A DNA stretch of 41,632 nucleotides from a virus. Made by a program: the position numbers and the translations under genes. Location of the stretch: IMG/VR virus record IMGVR_UViG_3300035698_014801, positions 1 to 41,632 of that record; one strand, written 5' to 3'. Of this stretch, positions 7,360 through 14,500 are shown piece by piece. The notes below the pieces were generated by a model that saw only the letters and a list, made by a program, of their open reading frames with translations, searched no databases and was not told the DNA's origin. Every line of letters starts with the position of its first letter. The first letter of the stretch is position 1.

Positions 7360-8648
7360 TAAAGTTCCAAACAACAATATACGAGAGAAAAGACGAGGAA
7401 CAACAGAAAGGATTAAAAGCTTGGATAAAAAATGGATATAAAGGTTCCGTGATAGCTGCAACAGGAGTTGGTAAAACTCGTATAATGCTATTATGTGCTA
7501 AAGAATATCTATCCAAATTTACAGAAGAAGATAAATTAAATAAAAGATTTTATTTCATATCTCCTTTAGCAGATTTAGAACTTCAAATTAAAGAACAAGC
7601 TACTGAATGGGGTATGTATGAAGATATTATTCCTTATGTAGAGTTTTTTACTATACAAAAAGCACGTTTGTTTAAAAGACGTATAATTGAAGCAGCATTT
7701 GTTGATGAAGTACATCTTACTTTAGCTTATGATAAACCAACTTCAGCAAGAGCGTTTTATTTAAATAATCGTATTAAAGCTATTGCAGCTTTTACCGCTA
7801 CGTGGCCAGAAAATAGTAAGTATGGAATGTATTTATCTACAATTGCTCCAAAAATTTATGAATTAGATTTTGAAAATGCAAAAAAGAAAGGACTTGTTTC
7901 TGACTTATTGCTTTTAAAAATACCTGTGAAACTAACAGGGCTGGAAACAAATCGTTTAAGACAAGCAAATTATACTTACAACAAGTGTCAATTTGATTTA
8001 TTAGATAAAATAGATCCTTCCGAAATGTTTACACAATGTAGTCTTATCCTTAGTGATAAAACTGGTAGTTATACTAAAGAAGAGAAAAAGATCGCAGCAT
8101 TTTATTTCAGAGCTATTCGTACAAGAAAGTCTGTTATTAATAACGCTGCAGGAAAAACAACTTCTACAGTACAAGCTATAAGTGAATTATCTGGAGATAA
8201 AACTAAGTCAAGATTTCTGACTTTTAATGGAAGTATTGCGCTTGCAAAATCATTAACCACTGAAATCAATTCAAACCTTGGAATTAAAGGAATTAGCTCA
8301 GTTGCTTACCACTCTAAATTAACACCTAAAGTGAGAGCAGCAATGTTAAAAGATTTTAAAGACAAAAGAATTATTACTGGTATGAATACCGTGAATGCAG
8401 CTAATGCTGCTATGGATGTAGCCGATTTAGAATATATTATTTTAAATGCTATTACATCAAAAGGATTAACTATGATTCAAAGAGTTGGGAGGGCTGTCAG
8501 ATGGTCGGAGGGTAAAAAAGCGAAAGCTATTTTATTTTATATCAAAGGCAGTCAAGAAGAAACTTGGATGAAAAGTTCTTTAAAATCCTTTACTGACGTA
8601 GTAGATGTAGAAGACGTATCCAAGATTGGTGAACATTTAAATTCTTAA
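7356..8648 (+). CDS. Superfamily 2 DNA/RNA helicase
   Basis: A 430-residue DEAD/H-type helicase. Visible motifs in order: motif I (Walker A) AATGVGKTR at about 35-42, motif II DEVH near 124, motif III TATW near 148, and motif VI QRVGRAVRW near 375. Between them lies the usual second RecA-like lobe. Members of this group in phages unwind branched or transcribed DNA during replication and recombination. I prefer the ATG at 7356, which overlaps the polymerase stop as ATGA, over the one nine bases upstream. A promoter-like box and a terminator hairpin follow in the 160-base gap after it. Confidence 0.92.
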   Translation: MIKFQTTIYERKDEEQQKGLKAWIKNGYKGSVIAATGVGKTRIMLLCAKEYLSKFTEEDKLNKRFYFISPLADLELQIKEQATEWGMYEDIIPYVEFFTIQKARLFKRRIIEAAFVDEVHLTLAYDKPTSARAFYLNNRIKAIAAFTATWPENSKYGMYLSTIAPKIYELDFENAKKKGLVSDLLLLKIPVKLTGLETNRLRQANYTYNKCQFDLLDKIDPSEMFTQCSLILSDKTGSYTKEEKKIAAFYFRAIRTRKSVINNAAGKTTSTVQAISELSGDKTKSRFLTFNGSIALAKSLTTEINSNLGIKGISSVAYHSKLTPKVRAAMLKDFKDKRIITGMNTVNAANAAMDVADLEYIILNAITSKGLTMIQRVGRAVRWSEGKKAKAILFYIKGSQEETWMKSSLKSFTDVVDVEDVSKIGEHLNS

Positions 8649-8707
8649 AATCAGCACTATATACAACTTGTTAATGACTATTACTTTTATATGAATTTTA
8701 TTATTTA

Positions 8708-8715
8708 TATATTTG
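8708..8715 (+). promoter_or_regulatory. -7 box TATATTTG upstream of 8808 gene
   Basis: Exact match to TAnnTTTG in the 160-base gap before the DnaB-like operon. A good -33 TTTG is not seen at the normal distance. A terminator hairpin lies only 34 bases downstream and before the first gene. Confidence 0.5.
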
Positions 8716-8748
8716 CAATGTGTTAATGAGTTAATAGTGGTTATTAAT

Positions 8749-8775
8749 AATGGCGGCTTAATTGTCGCCATTTTT
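8749..8775 (+). terminator. Terminator hairpin in the leader of the 8808 operon
   Basis: Stem AATGGCG/CGCCATT around a ten-base loop, followed by five T. It can end the helicase transcript, but since it also lies downstream of the box at 8708 it may attenuate the following operon. Confidence 0.7.
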
Positions 8776-8807
8776 ATGTAAATTCCTAATACTTAATACT
8801 ATACCTT

Positions 8808-9404
8808 ATGGAAAAAGTAGATTTAAGTATGCTCATTAAGTTCGGAATTACAGCCGATGAGTATATTTTTCTTTCACTGTTATTTCAAAAGAGATTAATT
8901 GATTTACAGAATGTATATAAATTACTCAAAGTAAGAGAAGGAAAACTGATAAACAAAGGATATTTAAAAAGGCTAAAAGCAGATGATGTCACTGAAATTG
9001 CATCTGAAAGATTTCTTTTAAGAAAGAGGTTTGTAATGGATTTTATTGGAAGTGAAAATGTTATGTGGAAAGAAATATGTGATCTTTACCCACATAGAGT
9101 CCCTAGTCCCTCTGGAGGGTATAGAATATTACATTCTATTGATCCAGATTCCGTTAGTAATTCAAAAGCTAAGAAAAAGTATATAGTTGCTATCGGAAAA
9201 AGTGAAGAGGTACACCTTAAAGTTTTGCAAGCTTTAAAAGTAGAGTTAAGAGAGAAGAAGAATAATCTTAAGTATTTGAAAAATTTAGATACTTGGGTTA
9301 ACAACCATTCGTGGGAGGATTTCCTTAGTCAGATTAATGGCACTATCGAAGGAGATCCTATTGAACCTACCACGGGAATGCAGTATGGACAAGAAATTAT
9401 ATAG
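8808..9404 (+). CDS. Unknown replication-linked protein, winged-helix-like
   Basis: A 198-residue protein with no firm family. The N-terminal 50 residues (GITADEYIFLSLLFQKRLIDLQ then LKVREGKLINKGYLK) have the spacing of a winged helix-turn-helix, and the C-terminal half is a long charged helix (VLQALKVELREKKNNLKYLKNL). It lies directly upstream of the DnaB-like helicase gene and its TAG stop shares a base with that gene's GTG start, so the two are made together. This position would suit a helicase loader or origin-binding partner, but the assignment rests on context and secondary structure only. Readthrough of its amber stop would add eight residues before a TAA. Confidence 0.7.
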   Translation: MEKVDLSMLIKFGITADEYIFLSLLFQKRLIDLQNVYKLLKVREGKLINKGYLKRLKADDVTEIASERFLLRKRFVMDFIGSENVMWKEICDLYPHRVPSPSGGYRILHSIDPDSVSNSKAKKKYIVAIGKSEEVHLKVLQALKVELREKKNNLKYLKNLDTWVNNHSWEDFLSQINGTIEGDPIEPTTGMQYGQEII

Positions 9405-10348
9405 TGGGCAAGACATTACCCACAGTAACTATCGCTGAAGCAGCGAAACAGGAGTTACAATATATAAAAGGTCGTCAAGATGGTACTATTAAATCTTTAA
9501 AGACACCATGGCATAAATTAAACATAGCTACAATGAATGGTATTGAATGGAATTCAATTATCACAATTGCAGGTATGTCAGGTTCAGGTAAAACAGCAAT
9601 TCTTAATAACCTGGAAACAAAGTTATTTGAATTGAATAAAGATCAAAGTTTTGAAGTGATGAGCTTCAATTTTGAAATGACAGCTAAAAGATTAGTGGGA
9701 AGAAAGATATCTACGGTTTTAAACAAATCGGTTAAAGAATTATATTCAGCAGATTTACAAGGAGGAGAGAATATCAAGTTAAACGAGATTGATGCAGCAG
9801 AAAATTTTATGGTTAAGACATTAGCTAATTATGCTATTACTTACGTCGATCAATCAGGTACAGTTGAACAAATAAAGCAAACTATTATTGCTAAATTCAA
9901 TGAACCACAATTTCTTGCTGACAAAAAAAAAGGATTACTTGTAACACTTGACCATTCGATCTTAGTTCGTGGTGAAGGGTCTATAAACGACATTCTTTAC
10001 TCTCTTGCTGCAATGTTTAACGATATGAAGAAAAAGTATAAAACTGCTTTTCTTATTGTATCACAACTCAATAGAGATATTGAGCGATTTGAACGCAAGG
10101 ATAAAAGTTCATTACACTACCCCCAGAAATCTGACGTTTTCGGCGCTGATGCGCTTTATATGTATTCGGATGTGTTTTTAATAACACATAGGCCAGAAAT
10201 GCTTAACCTCGAATATTATGGAGTGAACAATTTGCCTGTAAAAGACAAGATATACTGGCATTTCTTAAAAACAAGAGATGGTAGTCCCTTTATCACAAGG
10301 ATGGTCAATAGATTAAGAACTAATACAATTGTAGAAGACACTAAATAA
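9404..10348 (+). CDS. DnaB-like replicative helicase (RecA-fold core)
   Basis: A 314-residue ATPase with the features of the DnaB C-terminal domain: Walker A GMSGSGKT at 57-64, Walker B LLVTLDHS near 183, and the DnaB hallmark SQLNRDIE near 224, followed by SDVFLITHRPE and KTRDGSP, which match the end of the fold including the arginine-finger area. The N-terminal collar domain of cellular DnaB is absent or minimal. It should be the replicative 5'-3' helicase of this phage, acting with the polymerase, primase and SSB. Start is GTG at 9404, overlapping the previous TAG stop by one base. Confidence 0.88.
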   Translation: MGKTLPTVTIAEAAKQELQYIKGRQDGTIKSLKTPWHKLNIATMNGIEWNSIITIAGMSGSGKTAILNNLETKLFELNKDQSFEVMSFNFEMTAKRLVGRKISTVLNKSVKELYSADLQGGENIKLNEIDAAENFMVKTLANYAITYVDQSGTVEQIKQTIIAKFNEPQFLADKKKGLLVTLDHSILVRGEGSINDILYSLAAMFNDMKKKYKTAFLIVSQLNRDIERFERKDKSSLHYPQKSDVFGADALYMYSDVFLITHRPEMLNLEYYGVNNLPVKDKIYWHFLKTRDGSPFITRMVNRLRTNTIVEDTK

Positions 10349-10354
10349 TTTATT

Positions 10355-11053
10355 ATGGCCGAACTTGTAGGGGTACTAGGTGATACTGGTACCGGAAAGA
10401 CTTATTCTTTAAGGAATATCAATCTTAAAAACACTGTTATTTTAGGTGTTATTAAAAAATCATTCTCATTTAAAGGATGGAAAACAAAAATGGTTCCTTT
10501 GGGACCTAAAGGTGGTAACTATTTGTTTCCTAAAGCTGGCGCAGTTCAAACTTATTCAGTACTTGAAAAAGTATTAAAAGATTTGAATGCCAACAAGGAT
10601 ATAAAGAACATTATCATTGATGATTTCCAATATTTAATGTCGAATGAATTCATGGATCGTGCATCAGAAATTGGTTACAAAAAGTACAGCGAAATGGCTG
10701 GAAATGTGTACCGGTTACTAATGCAATGTTTAGGTCTTCGAGACGACTTAAACGTCTTTATCATGTCACATGATGAAGTTACTGAAGAAAAAGATCTAAC
10801 TCAAACTCGAAAGATTAAAACAATTGGAAAATTGTTAGACGACAAGATTACTTTAGAAGGATTATTTACAATAGTTTTATTTACAGATGTTTACGACGAT
10901 CCGGAAACAGAAAGTGGATTTAACTATAGATTTATCACGCAAACAGACGGAATTACCAGGGCTAAGTCGCCATTTGGAATGTTCGGATTGTATGAACCCA
11001 ATGATGTCAACGCCTTAGTAGGTAAGATGGAGGATTTTTACACAGGAGAGTAA
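10355..11053 (+). CDS. Sak4-like RecA-fold ATPase
   Basis: A 232-residue P-loop ATPase. Walker A is GDTGTGKT (9-16), Walker B IIIDD (86-90), followed by a segment VFIMSHDEVTEE in which the conserved sensor His/Asp can be placed. Length, motif spacing and position just upstream of a probable SSB gene match the Sak4/AAA_24 group, core-only RecA paralogues that promote single-strand annealing with SSB in phages. It is six bases from the DnaB-like gene. Family by eye; recombination role is inferred from the family and the neighbours. Confidence 0.8.
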   Translation: MAELVGVLGDTGTGKTYSLRNINLKNTVILGVIKKSFSFKGWKTKMVPLGPKGGNYLFPKAGAVQTYSVLEKVLKDLNANKDIKNIIIDDFQYLMSNEFMDRASEIGYKKYSEMAGNVYRLLMQCLGLRDDLNVFIMSHDEVTEEKDLTQTRKIKTIGKLLDDKITLEGLFTIVLFTDVYDDPETESGFNYRFITQTDGITRAKSPFGMFGLYEPNDVNALVGKMEDFYTGE

Positions 11054-11074
11054 ATAGTAAAATTTTTTTAAAAA

Positions 11075-11452
11075 ATGTCAGAAATGATTGAAGCAACACA
11101 AGAACTAGAATCTACAGAAGTTAATCACCCGGAAGTTGAAAAGAACGAAGATGGTATGGTAAAACTTACTATCACTGGTATCAAAGAAGATATTCAGGTT
11201 GAGGGATTAGACAACAAAGGATTAGCAGCTAAGTACGGACTACCGGAGGCAGATATTCGTGAAATACGAAAACACCCGAAGTTAAAGAATCTACGTCGCG
11301 CCACTAAGCGCAAAGTAGCTATTCGTTTTGTATTAGAAGACGATTTAGAAGATGAAACAACAAATGTTGTTGAGTCTAATTCAGGTCCAGAATTATTGCT
11401 ATCTGATGAAGCTACTGATGATTCTAATAATAACACAGAAATAGAAGACTAA
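11075..11452 (+). CDS. Small acidic protein between Sak4-like and SSB genes
   Basis: A 125-residue protein of unknown function. Both ends are strongly acidic (TQELESTEVNHPEVEKNED at the start; DEATDD...TEIED at the end), while the middle, residues 45-90, is basic and may fold (LAAKYGLPEADIREIRKHPKLKNL). The pattern LAAKYGLPEADIREI resembles a small helix-turn-helix. Its stop overlaps the ATG of the next gene (TAATG). Acidic tails of this kind occur in proteins that dock on SSB partners. No family assigned. Confidence 0.7.
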   Translation: MSEMIEATQELESTEVNHPEVEKNEDGMVKLTITGIKEDIQVEGLDNKGLAAKYGLPEADIREIRKHPKLKNLRRATKRKVAIRFVLEDDLEDETTNVVESNSGPELLLSDEATDDSNNNTEIED

Positions 11453-12240
11453 TGGGAGTTAAACAAAACGCATCCACACAAGAAGTAGTAGCAGTAGCTA
11501 AGTTTTATCAAGGGATTGGTAATTTCAGAGTACTGGCAGTTAATCCTAATATGGCAGCATATGAAAAATTAGCTGGTATCAAGTTAAATTCTGAACCAGA
11601 ATATAACGGGATAGATTTAGGAGAGTCTGGAATCTTTAGTAAAATTATTTTCTTAATTGAAAATAGTGACTTAGGTGTAAAGTCTCGACTAGAACTACTT
11701 ATAAAAGATGAAGTAAGAGTTTCAATGGCCGGTAAAACTCAATATATCAATGCACAAGGTGTTACAGCCTGGGCAGTAGATTTAGAAGAGTTAGCTGCCA
11801 ATGAAAAAATGGCGTGGTATGATGCAACTACAGCAAAACCTGCATATGTAGGTCAAGAAGCTTTGATCAATTTTATTAAAGCTTGGGGTAATGTAGCTGC
11901 AAAAGATGAAGCATCCTTAGATACAATAGATTCTATAGTTTCAGGAGATGTTAAAGAATTATCTATGCTTGTGAAACAACTTGCCAAAAATGAAGTTCGT
12001 TTACTTTTAGGAGTAGATGACAAAGGTGGTAAGCAGTATCAAAAAGTATATACTAAATTCTTTGGCCGTCCTTATGGTAAAGATTCAGGATTCATCAGAA
12101 AACTCGGTGACGAGTATGGTGGCTTTACAGCTACTTATGATGTAAATGACTTTAAACTTAAAGAGTATGATCCTACTGTAGGACCCGCTCAAAATGCTAC
12201 TACTGAAGAAGAGTCAGGAGCAGGAGAAGGTTATTACTAG
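11452..12240 (+). CDS. Probable single-stranded DNA-binding protein
   Basis: A 262-residue, beta-rich protein with an acidic, aromatic C-terminal tail (EEESGAGEGYY), the layout typical of phage SSBs such as gp32-type proteins, whose tail recruits replication partners. It lies between the Sak4-like ATPase and the primase, and is followed by its own strong terminator, allowing high expression. I cannot point to a diagnostic OB-fold motif, so the assignment rests on size, tail and neighbours. It ends with TAG; readthrough would add about 16 residues encoded by the terminator before a TAA. Confidence 0.55.
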   Translation: MGVKQNASTQEVVAVAKFYQGIGNFRVLAVNPNMAAYEKLAGIKLNSEPEYNGIDLGESGIFSKIIFLIENSDLGVKSRLELLIKDEVRVSMAGKTQYINAQGVTAWAVDLEELAANEKMAWYDATTAKPAYVGQEALINFIKAWGNVAAKDEASLDTIDSIVSGDVKELSMLVKQLAKNEVRLLLGVDDKGGKQYQKVYTKFFGRPYGKDSGFIRKLGDEYGGFTATYDVNDFKLKEYDPTVGPAQNATTEEESGAGEGYY

Positions 12241-12258
12241 TCTTTTTATTTTATAATT

Positions 12259-12286
12259 AAAAGGGGGCTTCGGCTCCCTTTTTTTT
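12259..12286 (+). terminator. Strong intrinsic terminator after the SSB-like gene
   Basis: Stem AAGGGGGC/GCTCCCTT closed by a TTCG tetraloop and followed by eight T. Confidence 0.92.
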
Positions 12287-12299
12287 AATCTTTTAATTA

Positions 12300-13361
12300 A
12301 TGGGAATACAAGCAAACCACAGTACTTTGCAATATACTCCTGAAAACATTCTAAACAGAATTAATGATTTAGATATATTTAAAAAGTACTGTTCTTTTTT
12401 TAAAATGATTAATGTTCTTTTCAGATCTGATATAAGACACGATAAAACCGCTTCTTGTAAAATTACTAGTTTTAGTAACAATTCAAGACTTATATACAAA
12501 GATTTTAGCACAGGAGCATCTTATGATTGTTTTGATTATTTGATAGCTAAGTGGCCCCATCTAAATTTATTTGAAGTACTTAAAGTAATTGACGTAGATT
12601 TTAACTTAAAATTAAGTAGTATTAATGTTCGCACCGGTGATATGAAAGCCATGGTGGAAAACGAATCCTACAAAAGGAAGAGTAATCTAATGCCAAAAAA
12701 AACCAAAAACAAATCAATTGTTATAAATCCAAGAGATTGGAATTATGCAGATGATGAGTACTGGTTTAATAAGTACCAAATAACTAGAAAAGAGTTGAAT
12801 TTATATGGTGTTTGTCCTTTATCTAGTTACACGATTGATAGAGTACCTACAGTAGTGGGACCTAACGTGTACGCATATAAGATACAGAACGCATTTAAAA
12901 TTTATTCACCTTTAGCTAGTAAAGATAAAAAATGGAGGTCAAATACATCACAATACAATATCCAAGGATATGGTCAACTACCTTCTAAAGGTAAAATTTT
13001 GATTATAACTTCATCTTTAAAAGATATTATTGTATTACATAAATTGGGATATAATGCAATTGCATTTGTTAGTGAGCATAATATGCCTTCACCTCAATTA
13101 ATAAATAATCTTAGCAGAAGATTCGACCAAATTTACGTTTTGTTAGACAATGATTTTGATAAAGAACAAAACCATGGTCAAGAAGCTGCTCAGAAAATGA
13201 TTGATTTAGCTTCAATGTGGGCTTGTCACTTTTATAATATCTGCATTCCAGATCATTTTAAATCTACAGATCCTTCAGATTTAATAGAATGCACCAGATA
13301 CGAAGTTTTAGAAGAATTACTAATTAATATAATTGACGATGACGACAAATTGCCTTTCTAA
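12300..13361 (+). CDS. DnaG-type DNA primase
   Basis: A 353-residue primase-like protein. The N-terminal part (about 12-105) has the pattern of the CHC2 region of DnaG (DIFKKYCSFF...DKTASCKI...DFSTGASYDCFDYL) but without the zinc-binding cysteine set. The C-terminal part is a Toprim domain: ILIITSSLKDIIVLHKLGYNAIAF near 233 and LLDNDFDKEQNHG near 278, the latter providing the D-x-D metal site. In place of the usual first Glu the sequence has Ser-Leu-Lys-Asp, with a Glu later in FVSEHN; I believe this variant occurs in other Bacteroidota phages. It should synthesise primers with the DnaB-like helicase. Confidence 0.85.
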   Translation: MGIQANHSTLQYTPENILNRINDLDIFKKYCSFFKMINVLFRSDIRHDKTASCKITSFSNNSRLIYKDFSTGASYDCFDYLIAKWPHLNLFEVLKVIDVDFNLKLSSINVRTGDMKAMVENESYKRKSNLMPKKTKNKSIVINPRDWNYADDEYWFNKYQITRKELNLYGVCPLSSYTIDRVPTVVGPNVYAYKIQNAFKIYSPLASKDKKWRSNTSQYNIQGYGQLPSKGKILIITSSLKDIIVLHKLGYNAIAFVSEHNMPSPQLINNLSRRFDQIYVLLDNDFDKEQNHGQEAAQKMIDLASMWACHFYNICIPDHFKSTDPSDLIECTRYEVLEELLINIIDDDDKLPF

Positions 13362-13971
13362 CCCGGAATTACATTTTCAGTGGTGGTTAGATGAATTAGT
13401 CAAGTTAGGATTTATTGAAGATTACATATTTGAACCTACAGTTTTAGATGTTACAGAGGCTTGTTTCCCAAAAGAAACAGTTGATCCTGTAGCACGTAAA
13501 ACTAAGGTATTACGTAAAGATTTATACCTTGTTGCTAAAACAACATACACTCCAGATTACCAAGTAATTTGGACTAAAAAAGCGAAAGATATTTTTGTAT
13601 TAGATATTAAAAGTAAGAATTATTACAAACAACTTGTTAAATCTGTTCCTTTCTTTGGAACTAAAATAGGTGAGTTTTATACTTCTTTTATAGAGATTAA
13701 GCCTGCTCATGATAGTAATAACATGACTAGAGCTTTTACTTTAAAGAAAGTTGCATTGGCTGAAAAAGGTGTTTACATCAATTTAGCTAAAATACCTAGT
13801 TTTTTTAAACAGTATTGTCTTCCTAAAAGATATCAATTAACTGATAAGACTGGTGTTAATAGAAAAATAAACTTTGATTATGTTTTGATTTCACAATTTG
13901 TAATACTAATGAAAGATTTGAAAATAGAATTAGATACTTTATCCACTCTTAAAATTAAGAAAGATGACTGA
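13333..13971 (+). CDS. PD-(D/E)XK nuclease, possibly a junction resolvase
   Basis: A 212-residue protein whose first half shows the nuclease signature YTPDYQVIW ... VLDIKSK (Pro-Asp, then Asp-x-Lys about 20 residues on), near residues 70-100, followed by FTLKKVALAEKGVYIN, which fits the closing helix and strand of the fold. The arrangement is like the small endonucleases (DUF1064-like) that phages use to resolve branched DNA. It overlaps the end of the primase by 23-29 bases; the ATG at 13339 is an equally good start. Replication or recombination context supports a role in cleaving junctions. Confidence 0.7.
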   Translation: MTMTTNCLSNPELHFQWWLDELVKLGFIEDYIFEPTVLDVTEACFPKETVDPVARKTKVLRKDLYLVAKTTYTPDYQVIWTKKAKDIFVLDIKSKNYYKQLVKSVPFFGTKIGEFYTSFIEIKPAHDSNNMTRAFTLKKVALAEKGVYINLAKIPSFFKQYCLPKRYQLTDKTGVNRKINFDYVLISQFVILMKDLKIELDTLSTLKIKKDD

Positions 13972-14500
13972 TCAATTATTTAATTCACTTGGAAAGTTTT
14001 TCATAGGCACAAGGCAGTTTGATTATAATGGAGAACCTGTTCTTTTTGTTGGAATGATTTTAAATGATCATGCTTTTACAAGATCTATTATAGGATACGG
14101 AGGAATTAACTTTTTAAGTTTACAAAAACAAATCCAAGAACTGAATATTGCTGAAAAAAATCTTACTATAAATGATTTTTCATCTGGTATGCGTATTAGA
14201 GGTGCAGCTAATGGTAATGATGGAATGTTTGTTGTAGAAGCTAATGAAAAAATTAAAAATTTAAGTCGGTATACTACTAATTTATTAAGTATAGATATTG
14301 TAAACGATTCTCCTATTAAATACATTGAAACTTGTAAGTTATTTACAGAAGAAGAAATCAATTCTTATGTTAGTGATCCTCGTTCTTCAATTAGAAAAGG
14401 AACACATATGTTAGAAACAAGTTTACTTCATTTTATTTATTTTTCAAGTTTGGTATTTAGAAACGATTATGAATCCATTGGAAATTATAAATTAACATGA
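13964..14500 (+). CDS. Unknown 178-residue protein
   Basis: Unrecognised soluble protein that overlaps its neighbours on both sides (8 bases with the nuclease gene, 4 bases ATGA-type with the rIIA-like gene). The middle, residues 60-110, contains NDFSSGMRIRGAANGNDGMFVVEANEKI, a glycine- and asparagine-rich loop region, and the C-terminus is hydrophobic. The tight coupling to the rIIA-like gene suggests a joint function, but nothing in the sequence identifies it. Confidence 0.7.
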   Translation: MTDQLFNSLGKFFIGTRQFDYNGEPVLFVGMILNDHAFTRSIIGYGGINFLSLQKQIQELNIAEKNLTINDFSSGMRIRGAANGNDGMFVVEANEKIKNLSRYTTNLLSIDIVNDSPIKYIETCKLFTEEEINSYVSDPRSSIRKGTHMLETSLLHFIYFSSLVFRNDYESIGNYKLT

